Below are positions 1-64,000 of a DNA stretch of 64,000 nucleotides, one piece after another. Under the pieces are notes generated by a model. The model searched no databases. It worked only from the letters and a program-made list of their open reading frames with translations, and was not told where the DNA came from. Each line of letters starts with the position of its first letter. The stretch's first letter is position 1. A program made the position numbers and the translations under genes. Source of the DNA: Zeus faber (Eukaryota; Chordata; Actinopteri; Zeiformes; Zeidae); the NCBI GenBank assembly GCA_960531495.1, contig OY482849.1, positions 4,065,561 through 4,129,560 on the forward strand, read 5' to 3'.

Positions 1-622
1 AGAAAACGTTATAAAAAAATTTTTTTGATTGATCGATAATACATCAACGTAATATTTAACATAAAAATAAAAAAATGTTAAATGTCAATATCTGGAGAAA
101 AAGAGTGAAATATACAATAAACCTCACAGTTAACTGTACACAATAAAATATGTCAGGATAATGGAAAATACAATTTTGAAGATTTTGGCAATGTAAACCT
201 GCAAAATATATATATAACTATATGTGTATGTATGTGACAAATAATCACTTGAACTTGGACATGATAATAAATAAATAAATAACAAAAAGAGATATGATCT
301 GAATTTCAGCTAAGATGATTTTTAAATTAAACAGAACCCTTTTCGGAAACAAATGGCTTTTGGAAATCCTTATGATCTTAATGTGTTAGTGCCATCACCG
401 CCATAGGTGGATTAAAGGTGGATTACCTTCATTCAAAACCAAAATATTACTGTATGCTTACCCCTGAACCTTACGGTATTTCCTTTTTTGTTTAAGCACG
501 CCAAAAAGCTTGCACTAGTTACTAATGATTTAGTATAAGTGAAGAGTTTTTTTACTCCATTGGTGTTTGTATCAACAACTGTGAATTCAACCGTATAATT
601 GCAAGTTTGCAGAGCTGCAAAT

Positions 623-1108
<486 letters not shown>

Positions 1109-1547
1109 TCAAAGAGAAATCCACTCCTAGTCATTGTTCTTCGTGTGTGTGTGTGGATGAGCTGACTGTGAAACTCCAGTGCTGCTTTTTCGTGCAAATT
1201 AAATTAAAGACATTTTCGGTGAAGTCAGCGCACACCCGACCAGCAGAGTGCATTTGTGCCCCATCTGTTTTTTACTTTTGTTTTGACCAAGGGGCCCCCG
1301 AAGCCAGTATAACTACCAGGTTTAGCTCTCGGCGGCGTTAACCTGTTCTGGCGTCAAAAGGTTGCATAGTACTGGTATCTCTCTATGGAGCGGTGATTTT
1401 TTTCAATACGCCACACTGAAATACAGTGAAAGACACTCACAGTTATCATATCATGGAAATTCTACTACATTCCAGGAGAAGATGAACTAATGCTACTTTC
1501 TCCACTGCTGGTACCGTTTCGGATTTGATGCCCCTATACAGATTGGA

Positions 1548-2005
1548 TCTAGGGCTTGGCGATATGGCCAAAATCATTTAATATCTCAATAACTATATAC
1601 ATAACGATATAGCTATATCTATAGCTATTAATAAATAGTTTATATAAAAACCTTTAACTAAAACACAGTCGGCAAACATGTTAAAAATGCTTAGAAAAAA
1701 GGTGCTTTGGTTCCGGCTTGGTGGTCACACTCACCTTGTGTTGTAGTGGCACGGTAGCAGACGTGCAATTTGAGATGTCCTTATCAAACACAAATTGATG
1801 TTTAGCAACAAAACACAAAAAGTTGTTGTTTTGTTCCCACGTGCAAATAACATAACGCACCGCGACTCCAAATGACATACAATTTTGCCACAAAGCGGTT
1901 CTGCTGCTGATTTGAGACATAGCGATTGAAACGGTATAAAAATATACATACAATATACATTTTTCTGTTGTCTTACAATATATATCGTCATATTGCCATA
2001 ATTGG
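1548..2005. mobile_element. Relict non-autonomous DNA transposon (MITE-like)
   Basis: The left end reads GGGCTTGGCGATATGGCCAA. The right end, around 1985-2001, carries ATATCGTCATATTGCC, which is roughly the inverse of the left end. The interior is non-coding. Fish genomes hold many elements beginning GGGCTGGGCGATATGGCC; assignment to that group comes from memory of the motif, and the borders are approximate. Confidence 0.5.
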
Positions 2006-2342
2006 ATCCATATCTTTTACAATACAGTGCACTGTATGGATTGAATCTCCATTTGAGACAGTCAGTGACTTTTCAATGTGTCAATTAAAGCAGAAATCAA
2101 GTCCCTTTGACAAAATATATGAAATATTTGATATGGCTCTTGACGTTGGATATCCTGATTTCCTCACATACTTATTTTAGCCATTCTTAATCATTTATCT
2201 GATTCCAGTATCATATTCATGATTCATGAATGTCCTTAGATGAATTAATTTATTCCAATTTCCAATCCAATTTATTCATTGAAATTGGTTGTAACCTTTT
2301 TCCGCCCCTCTCCCTCCTCTCTGTGTTCTTCTTTCTTCTCAG

Positions 2343-2401
2343 GTCTGACCAATTGGCCACAACAGAAGCGGGTTCAGCCAGTGTACAAAGCATTGCAATA
2401 C
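2343..2401 (+). other. nfasc: Candidate 5' untranslated exon (exon 1)
   Basis: A strong pyrimidine tract ends in TTCTTCTCAG at 2342, and 59 nt later there is a consensus donor, GTAAGT, at 2402. The 59-nt segment has no ATG-initiated reading frame of note. Neurofascin genes of other vertebrates have non-coding 5' exons, so this is a plausible UTR exon splicing to 7903. Splice-site signals alone support it. Confidence 0.45.
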
Positions 2402-2925
2402 GTAAGTGATCTTTCTTCATTTAGCAGGGATGTATATTGGCTACAGTTGTCCATCAGTCTTTTAGTTGCTGTAATAATTTTCTTTTGTCAGAACCACGGC
2501 ATGCGTACGTCATGTCATGTCAATAACAACTGATTCAGAATTATTACACTGATTTGTGGATAAATCGTCTGTTTCATGGATAAATCGTCTGTTTTGGCAT
2601 CGGGCGTCCTTCCACCGACAAGTATGGGAACGAGTGGAAAAACAATGGCACTGACCTACCAAGAGAGGGACACAGCCTGTCCATACCTATTGTGGTAGTG
2701 GAAGCCAGTGTCAAGTGGGAGCCCCCCTTTCGAACCACCTCAGAGAAGGATGATGAATAGAAGAAAAGAAGAGCGGAAGAAGGATGGCTAGGGGTGTGAG
2801 ATCTTACAGGAGGACTTATGCGGATGAAATACGTGAGGGAAGGATGGAATAGGGGTGGGGTGTTGGGGGCAGGAGGATATGGGTGAGTAAGAAATGTTGC
2901 TCCCTTTCTGGATTATTTCTGCCTC

Positions 2926-3263
<338 letters not shown>

Positions 3264-4290
3264 ACGTGCACTTATATGTGTGTGTGTGTGTGTTTTGTGT
3301 GGTAGATGGTTGGGGTCAGGGGAATGGGTGAAAAGGGTAGGTAGTGTGTTATTGCCCTCGGCGTTACTAGTCTCAGCCTGCGTGCGTGCGTGCGTGCGTA
3401 TGTGCGTATGTGTGACACAGAGATAGAAAGATAAAGAGTGAGGCTAAGAGAGATATACTGTAGGAAAGACATATATGATGGAACATCTTGCTTGGCAAGG
3501 GGGCAAGGAGAAGTCCCGTGAAGACACCAGTGTTGTGTTGTTTGACACACAGTCAGATATGCTGTTATGCGCACATAAATATGCAAGACACAGAGGGGTG
3601 GCTTTTGCATTTGCGGCAGCAAAGACATAAAGCAACCAACAAATTCACAGTGCAACTGCAAACGGTTAAATGCACCGCTAACGCAAATAGTCTTGGTGCG
3701 ACGGACTTGGACTAGAATGTCCCGGACCTTTTTGCCCAGACCAGCCCACCACGACCAGTCCATGGATACTCCACCATCCCCGCTCCATTGATCCATACAA
3801 ATACAACATCCCACCACTTATAAGTATAATGGATGGATACGCTACACTACTGTAACACGGTAAACAGAGCTATTTTAAGAGCAAGTGAAAGGTTTGTTGC
3901 CAGCGGGCCACCACTGTGAGGATACCATGATAGATTCAGGCAGTCAGTGTTAATACGTATACTGTATACATATATGTATTTATATTTGATGTATGTGTAC
4001 ATATATGTGACCCACCGCAGCAAAACCTGCATTGTCGCGCATTTCTAAAATCACCACAAGCCACCAAATAATTTGAAAAAAACCTTTCTAGAAGGAAAAT
4101 TCAATTTCCCTGTGTTCCTTTGTGGTTTTTCTCTCAATCTCTCAACGTATTTTCAAAGCTGAGTTTGTATATTATATATATAAATAGTAAACTGTGTAAT
4201 TAAATATTCCTGTTAGATTATATGTGGAAACAGAGTTCACTTACAGAGACGCTGAACAGCGCCGATCAATCGTTTCCTTTTCAGTGACAG

Positions 4291-4508
4291 TCATTACATT
4301 ACATTACATTACATTTACCAGACGCTTTAATCCAAAGTGACTTACAATTGTTCAAACAGCGACGGACGCAGCCATCAGGAGCAATTAGGGGTTAAGTGTC
4401 TTGCTCAAGGACACTACAGCATGCTAGCAGGAGGAGCCTGGGATCCAACCAGCAACCTTTGGATCACTAGACCACCAGCTCTACCGCCTGAGCTACCACC
4501 CCCCCCCC
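4291..4508 (-). mobile_element. tRNA-derived SINE, copy 1
   Basis: Read on the minus strand, the element starts with a tRNA-like A box (GGTAGCTCAGGCGGTAGAGC) and a B-box-like region (GGTTGGATCCC). It continues through a body ending near GCGTCTGGTAAATG and a tail of ATGTA/ATG repeats next to 4291. A second copy lies at about 30640-30855. The tail resembles one common in teleost SINEs; I do not assign a family name. Confidence 0.8.
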
Positions 4509-4551
4509 AGTCAAGGGGGGGGGGTGGTAGCTCAGGCGGTAGAGCTGGTGG
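4472..4551. repeat. Perfect 37-bp inverted repeat made from two SINE heads
   Basis: The arms 4472-4508 and 4515-4551 are exact reverse complements, including 10 C and 10 G runs. They are separated by a 6-nt loop, AGTCAA. Each arm is the tRNA-like head of the SINE, so the right arm is a truncated second head facing the first. Confidence 0.93.
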
Positions 4552-4725
4552 GATCATTCCTCCATATTCCATGTGATGTGAAGTCACAATGGGAAACCAT
4601 TTTGATAGAGTTCAACCTTCAAATCTTACGTGAAGAATAAAATCTGAAGTCACTTCCGTAACAAGACGCAAGAACACGTATTTGTTTTTAAAGTATGCCC
4701 GTGTCTGCATGTACAATACACACAC

Positions 4726-4771
<46 letters not shown>

Positions 4772-4863
4772 CAGTCAAATATAGACATGTAATTGGGGTA
4801 ATTGGGCTAAAATTGAATAAATGAGCCAACGAAAACAGTGACGTCTCTAACCAGTGAAGTCTC

Positions 4864-4888
4864 TAACCCTAACCCTAACCCTAACCTC
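4864..4888. repeat. Short interstitial telomere-like (CCCTAA)n run
   Basis: Three to four tandem CCCTAA units occur here. An opposite-strand degenerate TTAGGG run occurs at 27443-27492. Confidence 0.85.
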
Positions 4889-6126
4889 ATTACCATGGAA
4901 ATATTTACCGCACCCACAAACGTCATTGTCAGTAAGTGAGTTACTGTTAACACTGAAACAAGACACTATACACACACAGCACTAACAACAATATATTACA
5001 ATACTATTATTAACAATATAAACACTGTAATATGGGCAAAGGTTCAAGTTAAGAAGAAATGTGCTAAACTGTCGTTAGGTTGAAAGTCGTTAGAAAGGTA
5101 TCATTCGCAATGGTTTATGGGATGAGTAGTTCCTTCACTCTTAAAATAATTATGCTCACGGTCTTGTACCGTTGCCTTTTTTTCCCGTTTTCCAAATATT
5201 TTTGCTCTGGATCAAATGTTTTATGGTCACGATTCATCTTGTAGTTGGTTGGCTTGGTTCCTGGCTTAAAGCTGTTTATATAAGGATTTTCTGAACTGTC
5301 AATGGAGTGAATGAATGGGAATTCACTTCAGAAAATGGAGGCGTACAAAAAGTGGGCGGTCACTGTTGAGCTGTATTGTCCAATGTTACTGATTGCACCT
5401 TTAACTGACCATATACCACATACACTATTTATCCAAAATTGCTCTTCAAATCTAAACCTACCCCTTTCCTGCCCTGCTATGTGGCTCACTAACTACTGTA
5501 GTCTACCATCAAATGCGCTTTGATCGTTTTGTTGGCTCCTTGTTAGGGTAAGGGTTTTCATGTATATATTGTTCCATGTTTCCGTCAAGCGAACCTCCCG
5601 CTGGCATTCAAACAAATGAAATGCTGCTGTACTGTCATGTGATTTTTTTAATTCGCCAGATCAAAAAGCCTTCCGTATTGCCGTTCCCCACCCCCATCCC
5701 CGGTCCCTATTGTACATATGTACAGTATGTGAAATTCACTGTGTAGCATGCCTTGTGATGTGTGCTGTGCAGTGACCCCCTTTTTTTCCTGGCATCCCTC
5801 CTCCTCATCATCATCATCATCATCATCATCACCATCATCATCACCATCATCATTAATGTAGTGTGCAGAGTTCTTACACTACAGGGAGAAAAGTAGTGAC
5901 CTATTTCATGGGGGCGGAGGTTGTGGGGATGCTCATCCTACTCTCTTTTGCTCCTCTCTCATCTCTATTCGTCTCTCTCTTGCTCCGTCTCACTCTCCCT
6001 CTTTTTTCACCAGTTGTAATGGGGGGAAATTGAGCTGCACTTCAAAGTGTCATTTATTTCTTCAGGCTCACGTTTTCATACTAATCCTGTCTCTTGCCTT
6101 TCACTCCTAGGCATTTGCTGTGGGCA

Positions 6127-6542
<416 letters not shown>

Positions 6543-7814
6543 GTTCCTTGGTCGAAAAAAAATAATTCCAAGGCCTTCCCTTAGACCAAAATGCTGTTGT
6601 GTCAAATGTGTAAAAACTGTTGTGTAAAATGGGGTCTTTTCTTGAAAATATGATGATGATGCACGCATCACGTATAATGGAGTGCGTGCAAATTTGAACT
6701 CTGAAACAGCTGCGATACCGTTGAAGCTATGAGGTGTATTTTTTCCCATTTCCCATCTTAAATGCCATTTTTCTATGATAGGGTGTCTCTACCTTTAATC
6801 TCTGTTTTCCATTGAAGATTGTGAAGATACCGTTTCCTGTTTTGGCTAGTCCACCAAGTTACAGAGAGATTACCATTGTTTTATCTATCAATATTGACTG
6901 TAAAGCAAATCATTGGAAAACATTGTCAATTCACATGCTTGCTTTTAAAGGAGAACAAAGCAGCGGATCCTGGCTTGTCGCTTGGATGTCTGCTAGCATC
7001 ACTGCAGACGGTGGCAAACGGCCCAGGTTTTAGGATTAGCGGTGGGCAGGTGGCCTTTTGGAACCAATCCCAGGATGGTCAAACTACTTGTGGTGGTTGT
7101 GGTGGTGGCGGTGGTGACGGTGGTGGTGGTTGGGGCGCTGTTCGTCTGGGGGAGCGGGGGGAGTTATTTGCGAGGTACTGGAGGGAGGGCATGAGAGCTT
7201 GAAGCAGGTGGTGGTGGCTTTGAGAAAGAGTAAGGGATCCCAGTTCTTGACCTACTAGAGTTCCCGGTCCTGGCTGGGGGTTGGCCTTTGCTCTGTGGCC
7301 GTAGAGAGCGGTTGGTTGGTTCCTGTGTCACTAAGACAGATGGTTCTGATATTTGTAGACTGCTGGGTGGCATTCTTTTCCCATTTTATTTTGGAGTTTA
7401 GGAGGGGGCGGCTTGTTGATTCCTGACTAGCCATCTCTAGGGGACCCAAGCGGGGATGTGAAAGTAAGCTGCCATTTGCAGCGTACTGAATACACTCAGA
7501 CATGCCAACCCACTCACATACACACGTGCCTCATATGGCAAGGTGAGTACGGCCGTCTGCCAAAACGCTCGCATGTGGCATTCACGTGCACACGACACAT
7601 TGAAAATTGACTGGATGTAATGGAAAAAAAGAAAGTTAGGTTTGAAGAAGCGTTTATTGAACCTCTTGACATTTGTACATCAATTTTTGGACACCCTATC
7701 TTATGTAGCTTCTTTGTTTGCTCTGCTCATTACAGTTCCGTATTTTAAAACATTCAAACCTTGCTTAATCAATCAGAGTATGTTTGGTCTACAGGAAGTT
7801 TCACACATCAAAAT

Positions 7815-7864
<50 letters not shown>

Positions 7865-7902
7865 CCTCTCTCTCTCTGTTGCTCTCCCTCCCTCCGTTGC
7901 AG

Positions 7903-7981
7903 GTTGTGGGCACGGCTGTCAGGAGGTTGATCAAAACAGCAGGGGAGGTGAGGTGCTAGGCCAGCCCTTTGGAGGGGAGAA
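7903..7981 (+). other. nfasc: 5' UTR part of the start-codon exon
   Basis: The acceptor CCTCCGTTGCAG ends at 7902, preceded by a CT-rich tract. The untranslated part contains an in-frame TGA at 7949-7951, 33 nt upstream of the ATG at 7982. This supports that ATG as the first usable one in the frame. Confidence 0.75.
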
Positions 7982-58535
<50,554 letters not shown>

Positions 58536-58926
58536 CCTACCACGGTGCCCACTTCCTAGGAGACCTGAGTGTCTACGGGGAGACCGCTAGCTCAAACACG
58601 ATGCTCAATCGCGCACACACACAAACACACACACACACACGCACACAACGAAACACGCAAGTATATAAATATATGAATATAGGACAGTCGGGAAGACTGT
58701 TTTACTGTAGGCTGCGGCTGCTGCTAATAGCGCGGCGTAGCAGCCATATTCTTCCTTAAGATGTAGGGTTGGAGGATTGAAGGCGAAGGAGACCCTGAGC
58801 TTAGTGTTAGTGCTTTTATTATTTTCTTTTATTTTCGAGTCATTTTTTTTCTTGTCGATGTTGTCGTTGCTATTGGTCCAGGCTCGAGGAATTTGGCCCA
58901 AGGTTTTACATGGTCAAAAGTTTGGA

Positions 58927-58932
58927 AATAAA
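58927..58932 (+). terminator. nfasc: Candidate proximal poly(A) signal AATAAA
   Basis: AATAAA about 390 nt after the stop codon, with an ATTAAA at 58971 and T-rich sequence nearby. Confidence 0.45.
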
Positions 58933-61082
58933 TTAATAGTGCCCTTTTATTTATTCTTATTCCTTATTTAATTAAAAATGTCCCTAAGCCTGCCCCGTCC
59001 CCCACCACCCGCAACCTACCCCACCTCCACCCCACGCACCCAATCTCTCAAGTGTGCCTTCAGGGCAGCTTTTTTTGTTTTGTTTTTTGTGTTTGTTTCC
59101 TCTCTGAACAATAACCCTGCCCCTCCCTTTACTCCGTCCACCGACACCGCCCTTCAACACCTGCATTGCTTCCTGCTAGCCCCCTACTGTGTAACTTATC
59201 AGCTTGGAAGCACCACCTCAACAGGATGCTGGCAGATTAGTTTATCATATTGATATTTGCGCAATGAGAGATCTTGTTTTATTGTTTTTGTTTAGTTTAC
59301 TTTAGTTTTGTTTGTTTGTTTTTTGTTTTTTTGCTGGTAAATGAGACATTGAATCCTTATGAGGACTGAATACAGTCCCGGCACATATTTTAGTGCCCCT
59401 GCAAAACTATGCACTATCACATCCTCCAAACTTTTATTTTATTATATTTATGTTTTTTGTCATTAGTATAACATTTTTAACAACTTTGCTTACTTAATCT
59501 CGGTCGACACATTTTGTCACTTCCACAACTGACATTGGTAGCCCAGGATTTCAAAATGTCCGCCGCCAACGAAGCTATTTGTGCGACATTTTTTTTTAAT
59601 ATAATTTTTTTTTGGCGCCAAGCTCTAGTATGTCGTTATAAATGGCATTTCAAATGAAAGAAGAATACATTATTTTGAAGCATGGTAGTATATTAGTGCA
59701 AGAAAAATTATGAAAGGGCAAACGCAGTGACAGTGATAAAAAAACAACAACGAAAAAACAAACCCAGTGTCTCTCCGTCCGTCGCTATCACGCAGTGGAT
59801 GCTATGTCCTGGTTAGCGTACGGGCTGAGCAGGCCGCGATCCTCCTAGCTTTCAGAATTTTCAGAAGACTTTTCTTAACAAGCTTCTATATCAAATTTTT
59901 TTTATTTTATTTTACAGCCCAATTCATGTGTATATTTTTTATTTATTTTTTTATTTTTTATTTTTATTATTTCATTTCCAGAGAAAGAATAGGGGGAAAC
60001 AATTAATTATCTTTTTTTGGGGAGGGATCACAGTTGAAAGTATTCAATGTATTTTGCCTGTTCTGCGACGCCACCATACGAATCGATGTCCTAGCAGGCG
60101 AGATGAGCGAGTGCTTATTGCTTTTGGAAACTCATTATGGCACTCACTTGTTGCATTGCTGCATTTCACACGGCGGCACTATTAAAATCTCCCGCGCTTA
60201 ATCATAGATCGAGCAGGCTGACGAATTTGCGCATGGAGGTTGTTTTATTATTTTATATTACTATTTTTTAACATTATGTCAATAGTATTAATATATGGTA
60301 AACTAATATGGTAGGTAAAATATATGCCCTTTTTTGGACGGACTTACTTTCTTGTTTTTACTCCAGAAATAGCCAAAATAAATATATATCTCACAAGGGT
60401 ATCTGACTGTAGATTATGAGATTTGCATCACAACACATTGGTCTGTACACAACGTTGTTTTTGTGGCAAAAGGCTTTTCTGCTGATGACACATATAAAAA
60501 AAATACATTTAAATCCATGTACCGTCATCTTTCATTAAAACATTCATGTTTATCTGTTCATTGTGCTGCTCTTCTGGTACTTGCATTGTATTACTCGTTC
60601 TTCCTCGCCGGTATTCTAATTTATGTGACGATGTGTCAGATTTATAATATTTATGCTTATTTTGTTCATTCATTCGGTACACATGGGTTCCCCCCGAATA
60701 ATCAAGTGTTATTTTGTGTAAATATTTCAAAGGTTGCTTAGCTTCCCCCCACAACGTAAAAAAAGCAAGCAAAACCTGCTTAATTTGGCGGCAAAGTCAG
60801 TCACTACCCCTTAATTACAATGGGTTGCATATTGCACTCTTTGTGTGGTAGCTTTTAGATGACATTTGCACTCCTTTATAAAAGTAACCCGAGTACTGAA
60901 GGAATCGCCCCGACTCACTCCTTGAAGGCCTCTCTGCTTTCCTCGCTTTTGAAAATGTTTGTAATATATTGTACGGCCGTGGAGAGAGTCCAACTGGGGT
61001 TTTTTTTTATTTTCCTTGTTTTGTGCTGGTTTGGAAATATATGTTTGTGAAAGAGCAAAGATATGAGATTCTCTATTGTGTA

Positions 61083-61088
61083 AATAAA
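61083..61088 (+). terminator. nfasc: Candidate distal poly(A) signal AATAAA
   Basis: AATAAA about 2.55 kb after the stop codon. The sequence after it loses the T-rich character of the UTR. Confidence 0.4.
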
Positions 61089-61110
61089 GAAGCACACGCC
61101 AGCACTAGCA

Positions 61111-64000
61111 TTGGTGAAAAAACATTATAATCAGAAAGCTGCATTTTGCTGATGTGACAAAGAACCCTGATCCACCCGGATACATCCCCCTCCTCTTTAA
61201 AACTAGTGGACCGATTTGGGGGGGATTAACCCATATAAGGATTTGCAACCACCTGCCCAAGAAGAATCCCTCATTCAGAATCTCAAAAGTATTTTTTTGT
61301 TGTTGTTTTTGTTTTCTTGTTCGTCTGCTTTCTGGTCGGGATGTGGCTCAGCATTGATCTGGAATAGATCACAGGAAGCAGGAAACACCTCCAAACCCCC
61401 TTCACTGCCCCATTGCCCCACAAAGCCTTGCTCACCACACTCAGCGGATCATGGAACAATGGAAAGAAAGAATTACGCCTTTATGCTGATGACACACTGC
61501 TTTTCTGTCTTATTCCAGTTGTGCTGCAGTGGGTTAGGGAAGTAGTGTGTTGCGAAAAAAATATTCACTTGGTGCACATAACATTTTTTAGCAAGCAAAA
61601 TTTTTAATGTGCTGATGTCATTCTTTATTTTATGGTTCACATCTTATTTGGCGTTTTTTTCCAATTAGTTCTCACTTTAAGCGACTTGTTTTTACCATCT
61701 GTACCAGAGCAGCTTGCCAAAGTCTCGCTTCTACACGCAAAAATAACAGCTTTTGTAAGTTACATCTAATCAACAGAAAAAAAAATGGCATAATATATTC
61801 ACCGTGTATGCGTGTATGATGAAATGTTGCAACTTCTGCTAGAGACGCCTTCTTTATAGTAAAGCTATCTCTTTTTCTCTACCTCTTCCAGATGTGTCTT
61901 TCCTTGTCTCTGTTGGACTTTTTCCTGGTTCGCATACATCTTCTGACACTCATAATGAAGTTAATTATTATTAGAAAGATAGACAGATAGATTCATAGAC
62001 CGATGAATGATTCATAGCTTGTGGAGCTAGTTCTGTCAAACAACTTGACAGCGCCACATGCTTCCAGCCTTATGGGCTCAGCCTATTTAAGCAGCCAATC
62101 CTTCCAGCCAACCTGCTTTGCTGGCTGCTTTGCTGCGCTCCCTCCACCTCCCCTGCATCCACCCATTGGGCTCTATTCTTATATTCAATGGGGGGATTCA
62201 AGCTCATCACTTCTATATTTCTAGCTCACTAAGTATGCCTATGTTTGCTGTGCACCTCGCCGGGAGGGATGAGCAGTGGATGAGTCGTCATCGCCAAACT
62301 CAAACGATGCAAAATAAATAAAGATAATTTTAAAATTAATCGAAGAGTTGTCTGTCATAAATTGTTTGTAGTGTTTAAATTGTATAAGAATGTGTACTGT
62401 ATTGTAAAAATGAGATTGAATGTGTGAGGTAGATAGAGTAGGTAGGGTACTTACTTACAAAAAACTGTTACTCTTAACTGCACCCTTTTAAAAGCCTAGA
62501 CCATAAATCTTTGATACCCTGCAAAGATATTCAATATAAAAGCTTTTTTTTTTTTCTTTTTACATTCTAGGACACAAGACAAACCGCGCTGCAGCCATGT
62601 TTCAATCCACAAACCCAACCCAACCATAATTCTCTTGTCTTATTGATTTATCCACTCCATACCTGTGTAAAGTGGATTACACCATTGTCATTAAACTGGT
62701 GTGGCCTCCCTTCTCCCATTACATGAAGGGGAAACAGCTGCTAGATTAATATAAAGGGACCACGGCATAAATTCAAGTCAAACAGATGAAGAGGTGAATA
62801 GGGTGTGGTAATGGCATGTTTTATTGAAAATAGCCCAATCCATTCTGCCTTGAAACCCCACGAGATGAGTGAATATTAATGTCCAGCCACTCTGTAGACC
62901 GCCACGGTTGCACCGCCGTGTCTCAATACATCAATGGATGAAAGCCATTAGCAACACAATCCATTGACTGTAAGAGTAAAGCTAGGGACGGTGATCATTA
63001 CATCCCCCTTTGCTTAAGGGAGTGAGGGGAGCTGTACATCTCTGTATGTTCTGCGTGTTGTGTGTTCACTAATGAGATGGCAGGTACCCTCCTCGATGAA
63101 ATCCGGCCTGCATAAATATTATTGTTTAATGGGTGATCTGTCACTCTCATATGAAAGTGTAATGGCTTTATTACAGCATTAGCCCGAGCCCAGGAGCGCG
63201 AACGCCTCTGGACCTTCCCATGTAGTCGCTGCTGCTTGCTTATGGAGATCTTAGGGAGAAAGAATGCATTTGTTAGCTGGTCCTTAAGCTGTGGAATGGG
63301 GGACTTGAGCCCAGGGCCTAGAATGTTTAGCTGGGCCAAGAACGTCTTGTCTCTCTCCTGGTCACAGATGTTCTCTGTGTCCCGAGACCCGTGCCAGATA
63401 CAATACTTGTCATGAATCCTCCCTGATCTCCCAGTATTTGTATTTGTTTTCATGTTTTATTTTTATCTAGCCATCTCCACATGCCATGTCAATAATCTCC
63501 ATGTCATTTCAGAACCGCCCCCTCCCTTTTGCTTTGCTGTCACTCCCTTCCCTTCACCCGGTTTCCTCCTGCAGCTCATTCCCTCGTTAGTCCCTCGGTA
63601 TTAATACCATTCCACCTCCCTTTGTTCGCTACCAGATTGTCTCTTGAAATCTTATGCTGAGCTTTCCCGCCTCTACTTCCTGATTCCTGTCCGAACCAAT
63701 GCCTGATCCCCTGGACCCTGATTCTCTTCTTGATTCCCTGGACCCTGATTCTCTGCCTGTTCCCTGCTGAATAAGTTTACCTTCTCTGACTGATCTCCTG
63801 GTTTTGCCCCTGCATGTTTTTTTTAAATAAACTTTCTGGACTTTGATTTCTTACCTGATTGTTTTTGTGTCGTGCTTATGGGTTCACATCCGTTCTGAGT
63901 CAGTAAGTGTAACAATACTCTGTCTACCACCGGTCCTGGGACCACACTCAAACACACAACAACCCATAGGGTCAGTGATTTTAATCTGGCCAAGTGCTTT
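61111..64000. other. Downstream DNA, apparently non-coding
   Basis: No gene is recognised. A short LINE-like YADD relict lies at about 61440-61513. The block 62690-63470 looks unlike transposon debris and may be a conserved element. The segment 63690-63780 carries a duplicated CCTGGACCCTGATTCTC unit and precedes another AATAAA near 63818; it resembles the end of a retroelement. Confidence 0.5.
61440..61513 (+). mobile_element. Possible relict of a LINE reverse transcriptase
   Basis: One frame reads KKELRLYADDTLLFC (YADD at 61482-61493). YADD is the reverse-transcriptase catalytic motif and LYADD(T/L)LLF is its usual LINE setting. Flanking codons do not continue the domain, so only a scrap remains, or it is a chance match. 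Confidence 0.4.

Larger units (their letters stand above)
58536..61110 (+). other. nfasc: Probable nfasc 3' UTR
   Basis: Starts after the TAG. A short CA array lies at 58614-58645, followed by T-rich sequence. Two possible ends are marked by AATAAA at 58927 and 61083. Neurofascin messages are long in other vertebrates, which favours the distal site, but the sequence cannot decide. Confidence 0.55.

Overview
This is vertebrate DNA, most likely from a teleost fish. It is covered by one large gene on the + strand: a neurofascin (L1CAM/NrCAM/CHL1 family) cell-adhesion gene. I rebuilt 32 coding exons between 7982 and 58535. Every junction keeps phase and almost all have ordinary GT/AG borders. The coding lengths sum to 4203 nt, that is 1400 codons plus stop. 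The product has a signal peptide, six Ig domains, five fibronectin type III (FN3) repeats, a Pro/Ala/Thr mucin-like segment, one transmembrane helix and an ankyrin-binding tail with FIGQY, ending in IYSLA. The ending ([17 protein letters not shown]) and the mucin-like segment identify neurofascin rather than NrCAM, L1 or CHL1. I cannot say which teleost paralogue (nfasca or nfascb) it is. The fish call rests on protein similarity, typical fish interspersed repeats (tRNA-derived SINEs, hAT elements, an APE-type LINE endonuclease) and very dense CA/GT microsatellites. Such density is known from gadiform fishes, but that is a weak hint only.

Layout: 1-2342 is upstream or first-intron DNA with microsatellites and a relict DNA transposon. 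A probable untranslated exon lies at 2343-2401. The start-codon exon is 7903-8075. An 18-nt microexon (11604-11621) leads to the Ig exons (12888-28025), with cassette exons at 18838-18888 and 28474-28518. FN3 1-4 span 29421-35606, a 39-nt cassette is at 37501-37539, the mucin-like exon at 40519-40800, FN3-5 at 41617-45724, the transmembrane exon at 46864-46995, and the cytoplasmic exons at 48184-48253, 50575-50604 and 58307-58535. The 3' UTR follows, with possible poly(A) signals at 58927 and 61083. The last few kb look non-coding.

The exons needed for both classical isoforms are present: FN3-3 (exons 22-23, glial NF155 type), and mucin plus FN3-5 (exons 27-29, neuronal NF186 type). Each can be skipped without a frameshift.

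The most notable non-coding structures are: a near-identical inverted repeat of about 290 bp around exons 5 and 6; CA or GT arrays starting within about 25 nt of the donor in six introns; a zero-length-exon (recursive) splice site before the microexon; a 37-bp perfect palindrome made from two SINE heads; and hAT elements with 8-bp target duplications. I found no CRISPR array, bacterial operon, tRNA/rRNA gene or second protein-coding gene, and nothing that amounts to a wholly new system. Exon numbers count the 2343-2401 exon as 1.
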